Shown here: piece after piece, positions 53,416 through 63,389 of the stretch | How the letters are laid out: each line of letters opens with the position of its first letter | How positions within the stretch are numbered: position 1 is the first letter of the stretch | Source: Salinivenus iranica | GTDB lineage: Bacteria > Bacteroidota > Rhodothermia > Rhodothermales > Salinibacteraceae | Length of the DNA stretch: 64,000 nt | NCBI GenBank assembly: GCA_002894665.1 | Contig: NCRB01000006.1 | Coordinates: forward strand, 1-64,000 | Direction of reading: 5' to 3' | Program-made: the position numbers and the translations under genes | Notes under the pieces: generated by a model | What the model was told of the DNA's origin: nothing | What the model saw: only the letters and a program-made list of their open reading frames with translations | The model's database searches: none

Positions 53416-53994
53416 TCACTCCGAAGAGGGCGCGTCACTCTCCTCCGACGGGGAGGACGACGACCCATTGGAGGGAGAGTTGCGGTGATCGGGCACCTGG
53501 CGGGCCGTTCCGTTCCAGCTGGTCGACGGTTGGTCGTCCGAGGAACTGGGGTCGAACGAGCCGGGCGAGGGGGGGTCCGAAGACGAGGTAGCGCCTCCAA
53601 AGACGCCGAATTGAACCTCCATCGATCCGTCGTCAATCTTCGACTGGAGGCGTTTCATCAGGGCCTTTCGGATGAGGGCTCGGCTGGGCGGCAGAAGGCC
53701 CAGAAACCCGAGGATGTCCGTGAGGACGCCCGGCGTAATGAGTAGCGCCCCGGCCACGAGGATGATGACCCCGTCCGCCAACTCTTTTCCGGGCAGCTCG
53801 CCGGCGCCCAGCCGTTTGTTGAGGCGGCGCCAGGTGGTCAGGCCCTCGCGTCGGGCCAGGTAGCTGCCCGCAACGCCCGTCGCGATGATGAGTGCGATGG
53901 TGGGGCCAAAGCCGATGAACCGATCGACCTGGATGAGCAGACCAAGTTCTACGGCCGGCGTGATGAGAAAAAGAAGAACGAGACGGCCGAGCAT
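53416..53994 (-). CDS. FxsA family membrane protein
   Basis: A 192-residue inner-membrane protein. The start MLGRLVLLFLITPAVELGLL and the GPTIALIIATGVAGSYLARREG region match FxsA, whose E. coli member affects sensitivity to phage T7 exclusion by F plasmid. Then GKELADGVIILVAGALLITPGVLTDILGFLGLLPPSRALIR-like residues complete the four TM helices. The last 70 residues are a Ser/Pro/acidic tail with low complexity, longer than in E. coli. ATG 53994 begins exactly at the first helix; an upstream in-frame ATG at 54261 would add a basic, unrelated leader. Confidence 0.85.
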   Translation of the reverse strand: MLGRLVLLFLITPAVELGLLIQVDRFIGFGPTIALIIATGVAGSYLARREGLTTWRRLNKRLGAGELPGKELADGVIILVAGALLITPGVLTDILGFLGLLPPSRALIRKALMKRLQSKIDDGSMEVQFGVFGGATSSSDPPSPGSFDPSSSDDQPSTSWNGTARQVPDHRNSPSNGSSSSPSEESDAPSSE

Positions 53995-54311
53995 AGGCGG
54001 AGAATTGTTTTCGGAGGGAGCCACATGTGCCGTGGCCGGGGTACATGTGGCGTATGTTGGAGGGCGGGAATGGTTCGACGTGCGGGTCGATGTGTCCCTC
54101 TCAGGGCCCGTTGGGTCGCGACGCCGTGCAGGCCATCGGTTTTTCCTTGACCTCCGTCTTCGGCGAGACCGTTCGTCTCTCACTCTTGCAGAAGGCATTA
54201 GAGTGGAGGCGCCTCGTCCCAGTTGGGAGAGTGCAGCGTGAGGCGTGAAGCGACGACGCACGGGGGGACACCATTCGTTTCTTTGTTTCTGAAGAGTCTT
54301 CGGTGCTTTCT

Positions 54312-55358
54312 ATGACGAAAATCGGCATTGTCGGGGCCGGCCCGGCGGGCCTGGCGACGGCGTATGGGCTGCGATCTGCGTCGGTTGATGTGACGGTATT
54401 CGAAAAAAGCCGAGGCTTTGGGGGGCGGGCGGCCACCCGCGGGCGGGACGGCCATCGGTACGACCACGGAGCCACGTCCTTTACCGCACCCACCCCGCGG
54501 GTGCATCGCCTCATTACGGGTCACCTCCCCACCGCGGGGCTCGTCGACATTGGGGCGCTTTCTGTGTGGGAGTTTGAGACCGACGGCACGGTCGTGCGGA
54601 CCGAGGACCCGGACGCATCGCCCCGGTGGACCTATCGGTCGGGGATCAGCACGCTCGGAAAGCTCCTGTCCCGACAGAGCGACGCGACAATCCGCCGAGA
54701 GACCCGAATCACGAGGATCCGCCCTCAGGAGGAGGGATGGGGGCTGTGGACGGAAAAGGGGGCCGTGGCCGAGGCCTGCGACGCCCTGGTGCTCACCCCG
54801 CCGGCCCCACAGACGGCGACCCTCCTGAGGACAGCCCGGACAGAGGAGGCGCCCGACGCAGTCCACACGTTGAGCGAGGCCGTGCGGGCCGTTCGGTATG
54901 CGTCGCAGTTTGCCTACATCTTTGCCTATGATCACCCCGTCGACCGGCCCGATCATCTCTACGGCCTCCGCGCCGCCGACCCGGAGCACCCGCTGGCCTG
55001 GATTGGGTTTGAAGAGGCGAAGCCGGGACACGTGCGGGAGGGGCACAGCGTAATGGTCGTTCATACGTCCCCGTCCTGGACGGCGGACCGGGTGGATACG
55101 GACCCCCTCTCGTTTGTGTCCGAGGTGCAGGGCCGGGTGGCGGACCTCCTGGGCCAAGACCTACCGGATCCCGCGTGGGAAGACACGCAGCGGTGGCGAT
55201 ACTCGGTGCCGCAGGACCCGATCGCGTCGGCGGGGCGCGCCGCGGGGCGAGAGATTGGGCTCTTTCTGGCGGGCGACGCGGTGACGGGCCGGGGAGGCGT
55301 GGGGGCGGCCCTCGCCAGCGGCCTCGCCACCGCGGATCGGCTGCGGCGGGGGGCGTAG
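54312..55358 (+). CDS. Renalase-like FAD-dependent oxidoreductase
   Basis: A 348-residue flavoprotein of the amine-oxidase/renalase superfamily. The dinucleotide fold is TKIGIVGAGPAGLATAYGLRS with ESxR-like VFEKSRGFGGRAATRG. The C-terminal FAD segment is LFLAGDAVTGRGGVGAALASGLATAD. Bacterial renalase-like proteins oxidise aberrant forms of dihydronicotinamide or other small amines; the substrate here is unknown. Length fits the short members of the family. ATG 54312 was chosen over ATG 54303 because the family starts at the Rossmann strand. It is 22 bases from the convergent FNR gene. Confidence 0.85.
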   Translation: MTKIGIVGAGPAGLATAYGLRSASVDVTVFEKSRGFGGRAATRGRDGHRYDHGATSFTAPTPRVHRLITGHLPTAGLVDIGALSVWEFETDGTVVRTEDPDASPRWTYRSGISTLGKLLSRQSDATIRRETRITRIRPQEEGWGLWTEKGAVAEACDALVLTPPAPQTATLLRTARTEEAPDAVHTLSEAVRAVRYASQFAYIFAYDHPVDRPDHLYGLRAADPEHPLAWIGFEEAKPGHVREGHSVMVVHTSPSWTADRVDTDPLSFVSEVQGRVADLLGQDLPDPAWEDTQRWRYSVPQDPIASAGRAAGREIGLFLAGDAVTGRGGVGAALASGLATADRLRRGA

Positions 55359-55380
55359 GGCCGTCGCATTGCGGCCAACA

Positions 55381-56160
55381 CTACGCAGACGCCTCGGAGC
55401 GCTCCACAAAGTATTTTTCCTCGTGGATCGACTCTTCGGGAAGCCCCACCCGCTGAAAGATGCCCTGGGCCTTGTCGATCATCTTCGGATGGCCGCAGGT
55501 GTAGGCGGCGGTGTCGTCGAGCGGAAACCCGGCGTCGTCAAGATGCTTGCGAATCACGTCTTCCACGCGGCCCCGCTCGCCGGCCCAGTCTGAGTCCTCC
55601 CAGGGACGACTCACGGTGGGGATATAGTCGAGCCAGTCGACTGTCTGCGAGAAGGAGGTGAGTCGTTCGCGATACGTCCCCAGCTCCCACGAGCGGCTGG
55701 CGCCGTGGAGGATGAGGAAGCGGTGCGGGGTGGACCGACGACCGGCCGCCAGCGCCTGCTGCTGGGCGCGAGCGATGCTGAGGTACGGCCCCACGCCGGT
55801 CACCGTCGCCACCATCACGTGGTGGCGACGGTCCTGATCCAGGACGAACCGCCCGACGATCCGTTCACGCATCCACAGCGTGGCCCCCGAGTCGAGCGAC
55901 CAGAGGTGGGACGTGAGCGCCCCGTCCTCAACGCGTTCGATGAAGAACTCCAGGTCGCGGGTGCCGGGCGCCGAGGCCACCGAGTAGGGGCGGAGCAGCG
56001 GTCGGTCCTGCTCCGCCGTGCGCACCCCAAGCGTTGCGTACTGGCCAGGGGTGAAGTCGACCGGTTGTTCGGCACGGACCCGAAAGACGGCCAAATCATC
56101 CGAAAAGTCGACCCGCTCTACAAGCGTCAGTTCCAGATATTGAGAGGGATCGAAACCCAT
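55381..56160 (-). CDS. Ferredoxin--NADP reductase-like protein
   Basis: A 259-residue flavoprotein of the plant-type/bacterial FNR (Fpr) group, moving electrons between NADPH and ferredoxin or flavodoxin. The FAD-binding RPYSVAS is at about 79-85. The nucleotide segment is VATVTGVGPYLSIARAQ (place of the GTGxAP motif). The NADPH-binding TCGHPKMID follows, and EEKYFVERSEASA closes the protein. Length matches E. coli Fpr. It is convergent with the renalase-like gene and on the same strand as the preceding moxR-like gene cluster but separated by about 120 bases. Confidence 0.92.
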   Translation of the reverse strand: MGFDPSQYLELTLVERVDFSDDLAVFRVRAEQPVDFTPGQYATLGVRTAEQDRPLLRPYSVASAPGTRDLEFFIERVEDGALTSHLWSLDSGATLWMRERIVGRFVLDQDRRHHVMVATVTGVGPYLSIARAQQQALAAGRRSTPHRFLILHGASRSWELGTYRERLTSFSQTVDWLDYIPTVSRPWEDSDWAGERGRVEDVIRKHLDDAGFPLDDTAAYTCGHPKMIDKAQGIFQRVGLPEESIHEEKYFVERSEASA

Positions 56161-56282
56161 AGCGGCGGGACATACATGAAAGAAAGAATACGAGCAAAGC
56201 CCACAGTCTCGAACACGATTCCATGCCGCAGGGTTTGGACGTCAGGGAAAGATCACGGGGGCGTCACTCCCGGGGCGCGGCG

Positions 56283-57284
56283 TCAGGATCGGTCCTGTTC
56301 CAGGAGGCGTTCAATCAGGTGAATCGAAGAGATGTCTTCAGCCTCCGCATTGAAGCTCGGCACGATGCGGTGGCGCAGGACGGGAATGGCCATGCGGCGG
56401 ACGTCGGCCTCCACGGGCGTCATGCGTCCGTCCAGCGCAGCAAGCGTTTTGGCCCCAAGCACCAGATACTGCGACGCCCGCGGGCCGGCGCCGTAGCTCA
56501 GGTAGTCCGAAATGAAGTCCGGTGCCGCGTCGGCCTCCGGGCGCGTGCGGGCGACGAGCTCAACGGCGTACTGAATGACGTTGTCGGCCACCGGAATTTG
56601 CCGGATAAAGTCCTGATAGCGGCGGAGCTCGTCGGCGGACATGACGGGTTCGGGCTCTGCCTGCGGCCCGGCGGTGGTACTGCGGACGACCTCCACCTCC
56701 TCGTCGAACGTGGGGTAGTCGAGCCACACGTTCAGCATGAAGCGGTCGAGCTGGGCCTCGGGGAGGGGGTACGTGCCTTCCTGCTCAATCGGGTTTTGCG
56801 TCGCAAGCACAAAGAACGGGTCGTCGAGGGAGTGCGTGTCGCCGCCCGCGGTCACGTGTTGCTCCTGCATGGCCTCCAGAAGGGCCGCCTGTGTCTTCGG
56901 AGGCGTCCGATTGATTTCGTCCGCCAGAATGACGTTGGCGAAGATGGGGCCTTCCGTGAACTCGAAGTGGCGCGTCCCCTGCGTGGTCTCCTGAATGATC
57001 TCCGTCCCCGTGATGTCGCTCGGCATCAGGTCGGGCGTAAACTGAATCCGGCTGAAGTCGAGGTCCAGGGCCCGGGCCAGGGTGCGGACGAGGAGGGTTT
57101 TGGCCAGTCCGGGGACGCCAATCAGCAAGGCATGGCCCTGCGCCATCAGGCAGACCACCACCATCTCGATAATGTCTTCCTGCCCGACGATGACTTTGCC
57201 AATCTCGCCTCGGAGGCGGCCGTAGGCGTCGCTCAGGTCGTCGAGGGTGTCGGGGTCCTGCGGGGACGACGGAGAAGAAGGCAT
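56283..57284 (-). CDS. MoxR family AAA ATPase
   Basis: A 333-residue AAA+ ATPase of the MoxR group. Walker A is GVPGLAKTLLVRTLA; Walker B with sensor is NVILADEINRTPPKTQAALLEAMQE. Sensor I and II regions (VLATQNPIEQEGTYPLPEAQLDRF, RASQYLVLGAKTLA) complete the core. MoxR proteins work with VWA-domain partners as chaperones in maturation of enzyme complexes. No VWA or DUF58 gene follows directly; the next gene is on the minus strand after FNR, so its partner lies outside the window or elsewhere. It is 54 bases after the SurA-like gene on the same strand. Confidence 0.93.
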   Translation of the reverse strand: MPSSPSSPQDPDTLDDLSDAYGRLRGEIGKVIVGQEDIIEMVVVCLMAQGHALLIGVPGLAKTLLVRTLARALDLDFSRIQFTPDLMPSDITGTEIIQETTQGTRHFEFTEGPIFANVILADEINRTPPKTQAALLEAMQEQHVTAGGDTHSLDDPFFVLATQNPIEQEGTYPLPEAQLDRFMLNVWLDYPTFDEEVEVVRSTTAGPQAEPEPVMSADELRRYQDFIRQIPVADNVIQYAVELVARTRPEADAAPDFISDYLSYGAGPRASQYLVLGAKTLAALDGRMTPVEADVRRMAIPVLRHRIVPSFNAEAEDISSIHLIERLLEQDRS

Positions 57285-57338
57285 GCGCGTGGGGGCGGAG
57301 CGAGAAAGCAGCGGACACTCAGCAGATAGGCGGAGACG

Positions 57339-58727
57339 TTATCGGAATCCGCGCATGGCGGTGAGGTCCCGTTCGGTGATCCGAATGTCGACGTAGACCT
57401 CGTCCCGCAACTGGTCGATCCACTCCTGCATTTTGCGGTTCTGCTTCTCCTGCAGGGCCAGTTGGCGAATCCGCTCGTAGTCCATGTCCAGGTTCGCCCG
57501 GTGGGCCGGGGTGCGCCGGTCGAGGCGAACGATGTGGAACGCATCTTCGCCATTGAGGAGCTGCACGCTGGTCGGCTCACTAATCTCACCCACCTCTAGC
57601 TGTTCGATGGTTTGTCGCCAGGAGGGATTGAGGCGATCGAGGACAAGGTCGCGTGTTCCGCTCTGCGGGTCGGTGACCCGGCCCCCATTCTGCGCCGATC
57701 GATCTTCCTCGGAGTGGCGGCGCGCCATTCGTTCAAAGGTGACCGTGTCGTCGTTCAGCAGGGTGTCGCGTACGGCTCGGAGGCGCGCCTTGGCTGCCTC
57801 GGCATCGGTTCCGCCCACGCGAATCAGAATGTGGTTCAGGTTGACCGTGTCCCCCGACCGCGAGTTGACCCGGAGAATGTGGAATCCGTTTTGGCTTTCG
57901 TTGTAGAACACCTGGGAGACGGTGCCGACCGGGATTCGAGACGCGACGGCGGCAAATTCGGGCACCAGGTCGTTGAGGGTGACCCCGCTCAGTCGTCCCC
58001 CGGAGGGAGCGGTCGGGTGGTCCGAGAACTCACGGGCGATCGCCTCGAAGGAGGCGCCCTCGTTCACGATGGAGTCGCGGAGAGAGGTGATGGTGTTGCG
58101 GGCGTCCTGACGGGCTTCCCGCGTCGGTTTGGGAAAGCGGACGATGTGGGAAAGGCGCACCGTCGGGGGAATGTCGGGGAGGGAGTCGGCCGGAATCCGC
58201 TCGAACCACTGCCGCACCTCGCTCGGGGTAATGTTGATGTTTTGCATACGGCGCTGGCGCAGGCGCTGGGCGAGGAGCTGGTCGCGCAGGTCCGGACGAA
58301 ACGTCTCTTTGATCTCCAGGATGCTTTTGCCGTAGATCTGCTCCAGTTGCTCACGCCCCCCGGCCCGCTCCTGCAGCCGCTGGATTTGACGGTCGAGCTG
58401 GTTTGAGACCTGCTGGTCTGAGATTTCCAGGGTGGTGTCCCGTCTCGCCTTCTCCGACAGAAGCTTCTGGTCGACCAGGGACTGGAGCGATTCCATCCAG
58501 AGGTCGTCGCTGTAGGAAGTGTTTTGCTGTTGGGCGCGCCGACGGACCATCTGATCAACCTCCGACTTCAGGATGATGTCGTCGCCCACAACGGCGGCGA
58601 TGCGGTCGACCACCTGCGCCTGCTGGGCGTGTGCTCCGGGGGAGAACGCCGAGGCGAGAAGGACCGCCAACAGAGCGGACACGGCCGCGGGGAAAAGGGA
58701 GTGCGCGTCCAGGGAAAACGTACGCAT
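57339..58727 (-). CDS. surA: SurA-like peptidylprolyl isomerase
   Basis: A 462-residue periplasmic chaperone/PPIase. The signal peptide ends around VLLASAFSPGAHAQ, then the SurA N-domain begins QVVDRIAAVVGDDIILKSEVD. Two parvulin domains follow: residues about 190-290 (LSHIVRFPKPTRE, SGGRLSGVTLNDLVPEF) and about 300-400 (LNHILIRVGGTDAEA, QNGGRVTDPQSGTRDLVLD). A final helix matches the C-terminal SurA segment. It would assist folding of the many outer-membrane barrels coded here. ATG 58727 gives a proper Sec signal. A remnant of another parvulin gene lies just upstream. Confidence 0.9.
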   Translation of the reverse strand: MRTFSLDAHSLFPAAVSALLAVLLASAFSPGAHAQQAQVVDRIAAVVGDDIILKSEVDQMVRRRAQQQNTSYSDDLWMESLQSLVDQKLLSEKARRDTTLEISDQQVSNQLDRQIQRLQERAGGREQLEQIYGKSILEIKETFRPDLRDQLLAQRLRQRRMQNINITPSEVRQWFERIPADSLPDIPPTVRLSHIVRFPKPTREARQDARNTITSLRDSIVNEGASFEAIAREFSDHPTAPSGGRLSGVTLNDLVPEFAAVASRIPVGTVSQVFYNESQNGFHILRVNSRSGDTVNLNHILIRVGGTDAEAAKARLRAVRDTLLNDDTVTFERMARRHSEEDRSAQNGGRVTDPQSGTRDLVLDRLNPSWRQTIEQLEVGEISEPTSVQLLNGEDAFHIVRLDRRTPAHRANLDMDYERIRQLALQEKQNRKMQEWIDQLRDEVYVDIRITERDLTAMRGFR

Positions 58728-59297
58728 GCGAAGAAGCCCTATTCAGTAGAAAGAGCGCCGACGCGACCCCGGGAGGGACGGTTGGTCGGGAGTCACAAGA
58801 AGATTCTCCACCCGGGCTCGATTGCGAAGGCGTTGAACCTCACGTGCATACATCTGTTTCCGATGGTCGATTTTCAAATGCTCTCGGATCTCGTCGTGCA
58901 CGCCCACACGGCGCGGGGGGGCCTTGGTTAGGGCCGCCCACAATCAATTCGATAAGGCGGTAGCGCTCACGCGCCTCCAGGATCGGGGCGAGGGGGCTCT
59001 TTTGTCGGGGCGCGCCCTGCTCGGCAGAACAACGGGCACGAGTTGGAAGGGGGGCGGCAGTCGTGAATTTTTCCGATAGGGGGCTCGTTCGGTCGGACGC
59101 ACCCGCAAAACGACAACGAGGCGGGCCGGGGCAGACCGGGGAACGGCCTTCGCAAAGCCCCCGCCAATTTGCAGTTGGAACGGAACTGACCCTCTCCATC
59201 ATTTTTCAACCGCCGGACTGACGTCTTGCGTCATTGCGACTCCCTGGCGCAGAGCCTCTTTTTTCGCCTGTCACTTCGTTAATCCATCCCGTCTCCC
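58728..59297. other. Intergenic region between surA-like gene and gltX
   Basis: A 570-base divergent region. Apart from the parvulin remnant at 58743-59000, I see no gene. Open frames reading 58967-59209 on the minus strand have no family resemblance. Promoters for the two flanking genes must lie here, but no convincing -35/-10 pair was found. Confidence 0.5.
58743..59000 (-). pseudogene. Probable remnant of a second parvulin-type PPIase gene
   Basis: Two minus-strand frames together read like the end of a SurA/parvulin protein: ILEARERYRLIELIVGG in one frame (58,930-59,000), then DEIREHLKIDHRKQMYAREVQ-type residues in a frame offset by one (58,743-58,920), similar to the C-terminal helix of the intact gene below it. 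The frames meet at a run of seven G (58915-58921), again suggesting a homopolymer indel. No parvulin domain is recognisable further upstream, so it is a fragment. Tandem parvulin genes are common in related genomes. The frameshift could be a sequencing error, but the missing front part could not. Confidence 0.4.
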
Positions 59298-60770
59298 ATG
59301 GCCTCCTCCGATCGCGTTCGTGTGCGATTCGCTCCAAGCCCGACCGGACATTTGCACATTGGGGGCCTCCGTACGGCCCTCTACAACTACCTTTTTGCGA
59401 GAAAGCACGGCGGGGACTTCTTGCTCCGGATCGAGGATACCGATCAGAGCCGGTACGTGGAAACGGCCGAGGACGATATCATGGACGCGCTCCAGTGGAC
59501 CGGGCTGACGTACGATGAAGGGCCCGACGTGGGGGGCGAACACGCGCCGTATCGTCAATCCAAGCGGGCCGACCTGTACCGGTCGTACGCCGAGAAGCTC
59601 GTGGAGGCCGGTGCGGCCTACTATGCATTCGATACGGAGGAAGACCTGGCGGCGCTGCGGGACGAAGGCGTCACGTACGACCTGCACACCCGCCATCAGA
59701 TGCGGAACTCGATCACGATGTCGGACGACCAGGTCCAGGACCGACTGGACGCCGGGGCCGACTACGTGATTCGGCTGAAGGTGCCGGAGCGGGAGACCGT
59801 GCGATTCGAAGATGAGATCCGTGGGGCCGTCAGCTTCGATTCCGACGAAATCGATGATCAGGTGCTCTTGAAGTCGGACGGGCTCCCGACCTATCACCTC
59901 GCCAATATTGTTGACGACCACCTGATGGAGATCTCCCACGTGATTCGCGGGGAGGAGTGGTTGTCCTCGACGCCGAAGCACGTGTTGATGTATGAGGCGC
60001 TCGGGTGGACGCCGCCGACCTTTGCTCATCTGCCGCTCATCATGAGTCCGAACGGCGGCAAGCTGTCGAAGCGCGACGCCAATACGCTCGGGATTCCGGT
60101 CTACGTAACGGACTATCAAGAGGAGGGGTACGAGCCCGAGGGCCTCGTAAACTATCTCGCCCTCCTGGGCTGGAATCCGGGCACGGAGGAGGAGCTGTTT
60201 GCGCTCGACGACATGGTCGAGGCCTTTTCGCTGGAGCGGGTGGGGGCGAGCGGCGTACAGTTCGACCTCGACAAGCTCCGCTGGGTGAACGAGCACTACG
60301 TACGGGCGCTCTCAGTCGAGGCGCTGGTCGATCGGGTGCGCCCCTACGTTGAGGACGCGGGCTATTCGGCCTCCGACGATCGCCTGCACGAGATCTGCGA
60401 GCTGGTGCAGGAACGGGTGCAGGTGGTTCCGGAAATCGTGACGGACAACCGCTACTTCTTCGAGGACCCGGACGAGTACGAGGAGGCCGGCGTGGAGAAA
60501 CGCTGGAAAGACGCGTCCGCCGACCTGCTAAGCACGTACGCTGACCGTCTGGAGTCGGTGGAGGAGGAGGACTTTGACGCGGATACCGTGGAGACGGAAC
60601 TGCGCAACCTCGCCGATGAGGAGGACGTGGGGGCGGGGGCCATCATTCACCCGGCGCGGCTTGCGGTGAGCGGACGCTCGTACGGGCCGGGAGTGTTCGG
60701 ACTTCTGGCAACCGTGGGGAAGCAGGCCTGTATTCGTCGGATGCGGCGCGCAGTGGAAACGCTAGGATAG
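59298..60770 (+). CDS. gltX: Glutamyl-tRNA synthetase
   Basis: A 490-residue class I aminoacyl-tRNA synthetase charging tRNA-Glu. The ATP-binding HIGH motif appears as [21 protein letters not shown] (HIGG) at the start, and the KMSKS loop as [13 protein letters not shown] at about 250. Segments [25 protein letters not shown] and the C-terminal anticodon-binding helices complete the protein. A related GlnRS gene is convergent 144 bases downstream, so both Glu- and Gln-charging enzymes are coded side by side. Having a separate GlnRS implies the genome may not need GatCAB for Gln-tRNA, though that cannot be excluded. Confidence 0.97.
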   Translation: MASSDRVRVRFAPSPTGHLHIGGLRTALYNYLFARKHGGDFLLRIEDTDQSRYVETAEDDIMDALQWTGLTYDEGPDVGGEHAPYRQSKRADLYRSYAEKLVEAGAAYYAFDTEEDLAALRDEGVTYDLHTRHQMRNSITMSDDQVQDRLDAGADYVIRLKVPERETVRFEDEIRGAVSFDSDEIDDQVLLKSDGLPTYHLANIVDDHLMEISHVIRGEEWLSSTPKHVLMYEALGWTPPTFAHLPLIMSPNGGKLSKRDANTLGIPVYVTDYQEEGYEPEGLVNYLALLGWNPGTEEELFALDDMVEAFSLERVGASGVQFDLDKLRWVNEHYVRALSVEALVDRVRPYVEDAGYSASDDRLHEICELVQERVQVVPEIVTDNRYFFEDPDEYEEAGVEKRWKDASADLLSTYADRLESVEEEDFDADTVETELRNLADEEDVGAGAIIHPARLAVSGRSYGPGVFGLLATVGKQACIRRMRRAVETLG

Positions 60771-60914
60771 GCTGCCTGGGACGTAAGGGGCGGTGGCCCC
60801 TGAACGCCGGGGGCTGCTGCACCGGCCGACCACTGCGGGCCCGTCCATCGATTCCGGATGCGGGGCAAGGACCGGCGGGGGATCGGGGATCCCTCTGGAG
60901 ACAGCGGACGGGGA

Positions 60915-63284
60915 TTACGCGTCGCTCAGCCGCTTCTGCAGAAGCTCGCGGGCCAGCTCGGGCTTGGCGGAGCCGTTGGTGGCCTGCATGACCTGTCCCA
61001 TGAAGAACCCAATGAGGTTCTTCTTTCCGTCGCGGTACCGGGCGACCTCGTCGGGGTGTTCCTGGATGACCTCCTCGATCACGTCCGCGAGGGTCTCGGT
61101 GTCGTCCACCTGACGAAGGTTGCGCTGGTCCACGATCGCCTGCGGGTCGCCGCCGCCGTCCATCATCTCGTTGAGGACGGTATCGGCGCCCCGGTTGGTG
61201 ATTGCGTCGGTCTCGATGAGACGCACCAACTCCCCGACGGCCGCGGGGCCGAAGGGGAGAGCGCCGACGGATCGCTCCTCGAGCTTGCCGAGCAACTCGT
61301 TGACAATCCAGTTGGCAAGGGGCTGCGGGGCGTCGTACGTCTGCTGGGCCGCGTCGAAGAAGTCGGCCAGGTCGTTGTCGCCGGCGAGGGTCGCCGCGTC
61401 CTCACGGTCGAGGCCCAGTTCCTCGTGGTACCGAGCAAACCGCTCGCGCTGGGCGTCGGAGAGCAGCTCCACAGGGTCGGTTTTGCCCTCCTGCGAGCGT
61501 TTCCGCTGCGCCTCCTTCTGTCGCTGCTTCTCTTTGCGCCGGCGCTCGAGCTCCTCGGGCGTGAGGCGGGTCTCGTCCTCGTCCCAGGTGTCGCGGAGGG
61601 ACACAATTTGGTTGTAGACGGGGGCCTCGGGGGACGACTCTTCGGGGTCGGGCCAGAAGTAGCCCTGGCGCTCGAACTGGACGCGCGCCTGCTCGGGCTG
61701 ATCGGCGAGGGCGGGCTCGGCCACGGCGTGCTTCACGACCAGAGAGTCGGGGTTCAGGTGGTCGGTAAAGGGGGCGTCGCCGTCGTCGGGGGCGGGCACG
61801 TCGAAGAGCCGGTCATAGACACGGGCCTGAATTGGCCGGCCCTCGCTCGCGGAGACCCAATGGAGGGTGCCCTCGGGCGAGCGGCCATCCGGGGCCGTGC
61901 CGTCCCGCGTCTCCGGATCGATCCGCCCGCGCAGCTCCACAATCTCGCCGTCGTCGTTTTCGACCACGTCCTCGCAGGTGAAAAAGTACCCGTGCCGCAG
62001 CCGGACTTCCCGGCCCGGAGCGAGGCGAATGAAGTCGTCCGGCGGGTCCTCGCGGAAGTCGCTCCGCTCGATGTAAAACGTGCGGGTGAACGGAATCTCC
62101 CGCGTCTCGTCCTTTTCGATGTCGCGGGGCCAGTAGTCGCCCTCCAGTTGCTCTACGGTTCCTTCCTCCACGTTCGTCGCCACCACCTTGAGCGGGTCGA
62201 GCACAGCCATGAGGCGGCGCGACGTGGGGTTCAGGTCCTCGCGCAGGGCGTGTTCGAACTGGCGCATCTCCACGCGACTCTCCGACCGGGTGACGCCCAC
62301 CTCGCGACAGAACGATCGTACGGCGCTCGGGGGGACGCCGCGCCGTTCCAGGCCGGCGAGGGTGGGGAGGCGCGGGTCGTCCCAGCCGTCTACGTATCCC
62401 TCGTCCACGAGGTGCCGGAGCTTCCGCTTGCTCATGATCGTGTACCCCAGGTTCAGCCGCGAGAACTCGTACTGTCGGGGCCGTGAGGGAAGCTCGTCCT
62501 CGTCCAGGCAGTGCTCCAGCACCCAGTCATACACGCGCCGATTGTTGTCGAACTCGAGCGTGCAGAGCGAGTGGGTGATGCCTTCGATTGCATCCTCTAA
62601 GGGGTGGGCGTAGTCGTACATTGGATAGATGCACCACTCGTCGCCCTGCCGGTAGTGATCGGCGTGCTTGATGCGGTAGAGAAGGGGATCCCGCAGAATC
62701 ATGTGCGGCGAGCTCATGTCAATTTTCGCCCGAAGCACGTGCTCGCCGTCCGCGAACTCCCCGGCCCGCATCCGACGGAAGAGGTCCAGGTTGTCCTCGA
62801 CGGAGCGGTCCCGGTAGGGCGACGGGGTGCCCGGCTCCGTGACCGTGCCCCGATACTCGCGGATTTTTTCCTCCGGGAGGCTGTCGACGTACGCGTCGCC
62901 CTGTCGAATGAGCTTGAGGGCGTACTCGTAAAACTGCTCGAAGTAGTCGGAGGCGAAGTAGAGGTGGTCCTCCCAGTCGTAGCCCAGCCACCGCACCGAC
63001 TCCTTGATGGAGTCCACGTACTCCGGGTTTTCCGTGTCCGGGTTCGTGTCGTCGAAGCGGAGGTGGCACTGGGTGTCGGCCCGGTCGGCGTAGTCGTGTT
63101 TGATCCCGAAGTTGAGGACGATCGATTTTGCGTGGCCGATGTGCAGATAGCCGTTGGGCTCTGGGGGAAATCGGGTCGCTACGCGGTCGCCGTACGTCCC
63201 CTCGGCGAGGTCCTCGTCGATGATGTCGTAGACGAAGTTATTGCGGTCGGTGGAGGCCACGTTGGTTGGGACGAACATGATCAA
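60915..63284 (-). CDS. glnS: Glutaminyl-tRNA synthetase with C-terminal YqeY/GatB-like tail
   Basis: A 789-residue enzyme charging tRNA-Gln. Residues 1 to about 560 are GlnRS: FPPEPNGYLHIGHAKSIVLNFG (HIGH), LRFDDTNPD, DYAHPLEDAIEGITHSLCTLEF and the MSKRKL motif (KMSKS), then the anticodon-binding beta barrels. After an Arg/Lys/Glu linker (LTPEELERRRKEKQRQKEAQ), residues about 640-789 resemble the tail domain of GatB/YqeY (ETLADVIEEVIQEHPDEVARYRDGKKNLIGFFMGQVMQAT). This fusion is known from Deinococcus GlnRS, where the tail helps tRNA binding. The start is ATG 63284 or the next Met two codons later (63278). Confidence 0.96.
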   Translation of the reverse strand: MIMFVPTNVASTDRNNFVYDIIDEDLAEGTYGDRVATRFPPEPNGYLHIGHAKSIVLNFGIKHDYADRADTQCHLRFDDTNPDTENPEYVDSIKESVRWLGYDWEDHLYFASDYFEQFYEYALKLIRQGDAYVDSLPEEKIREYRGTVTEPGTPSPYRDRSVEDNLDLFRRMRAGEFADGEHVLRAKIDMSSPHMILRDPLLYRIKHADHYRQGDEWCIYPMYDYAHPLEDAIEGITHSLCTLEFDNNRRVYDWVLEHCLDEDELPSRPRQYEFSRLNLGYTIMSKRKLRHLVDEGYVDGWDDPRLPTLAGLERRGVPPSAVRSFCREVGVTRSESRVEMRQFEHALREDLNPTSRRLMAVLDPLKVVATNVEEGTVEQLEGDYWPRDIEKDETREIPFTRTFYIERSDFREDPPDDFIRLAPGREVRLRHGYFFTCEDVVENDDGEIVELRGRIDPETRDGTAPDGRSPEGTLHWVSASEGRPIQARVYDRLFDVPAPDDGDAPFTDHLNPDSLVVKHAVAEPALADQPEQARVQFERQGYFWPDPEESSPEAPVYNQIVSLRDTWDEDETRLTPEELERRRKEKQRQKEAQRKRSQEGKTDPVELLSDAQRERFARYHEELGLDREDAATLAGDNDLADFFDAAQQTYDAPQPLANWIVNELLGKLEERSVGALPFGPAAVGELVRLIETDAITNRGADTVLNEMMDGGGDPQAIVDQRNLRQVDDTETLADVIEEVIQEHPDEVARYRDGKKNLIGFFMGQVMQATNGSAKPELARELLQKRLSDA

Positions 63285-63389
63285 AAAAGCACACGGACAC
63301 CACCAGATTCGGGCTTCCGGAGGGGAAAGTTCCTGTACGCCGCGTCCGAGTCGAGCGGCTGGGGGCCGGCCCGGGCGGGGCGCGTTGGG

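Noticed and set aside
60858-62486. 542-residue open frame on the plus strand opposite glnS
   Set aside because: A reverse-complement shadow of the GlnRS gene; no signature and biased composition.
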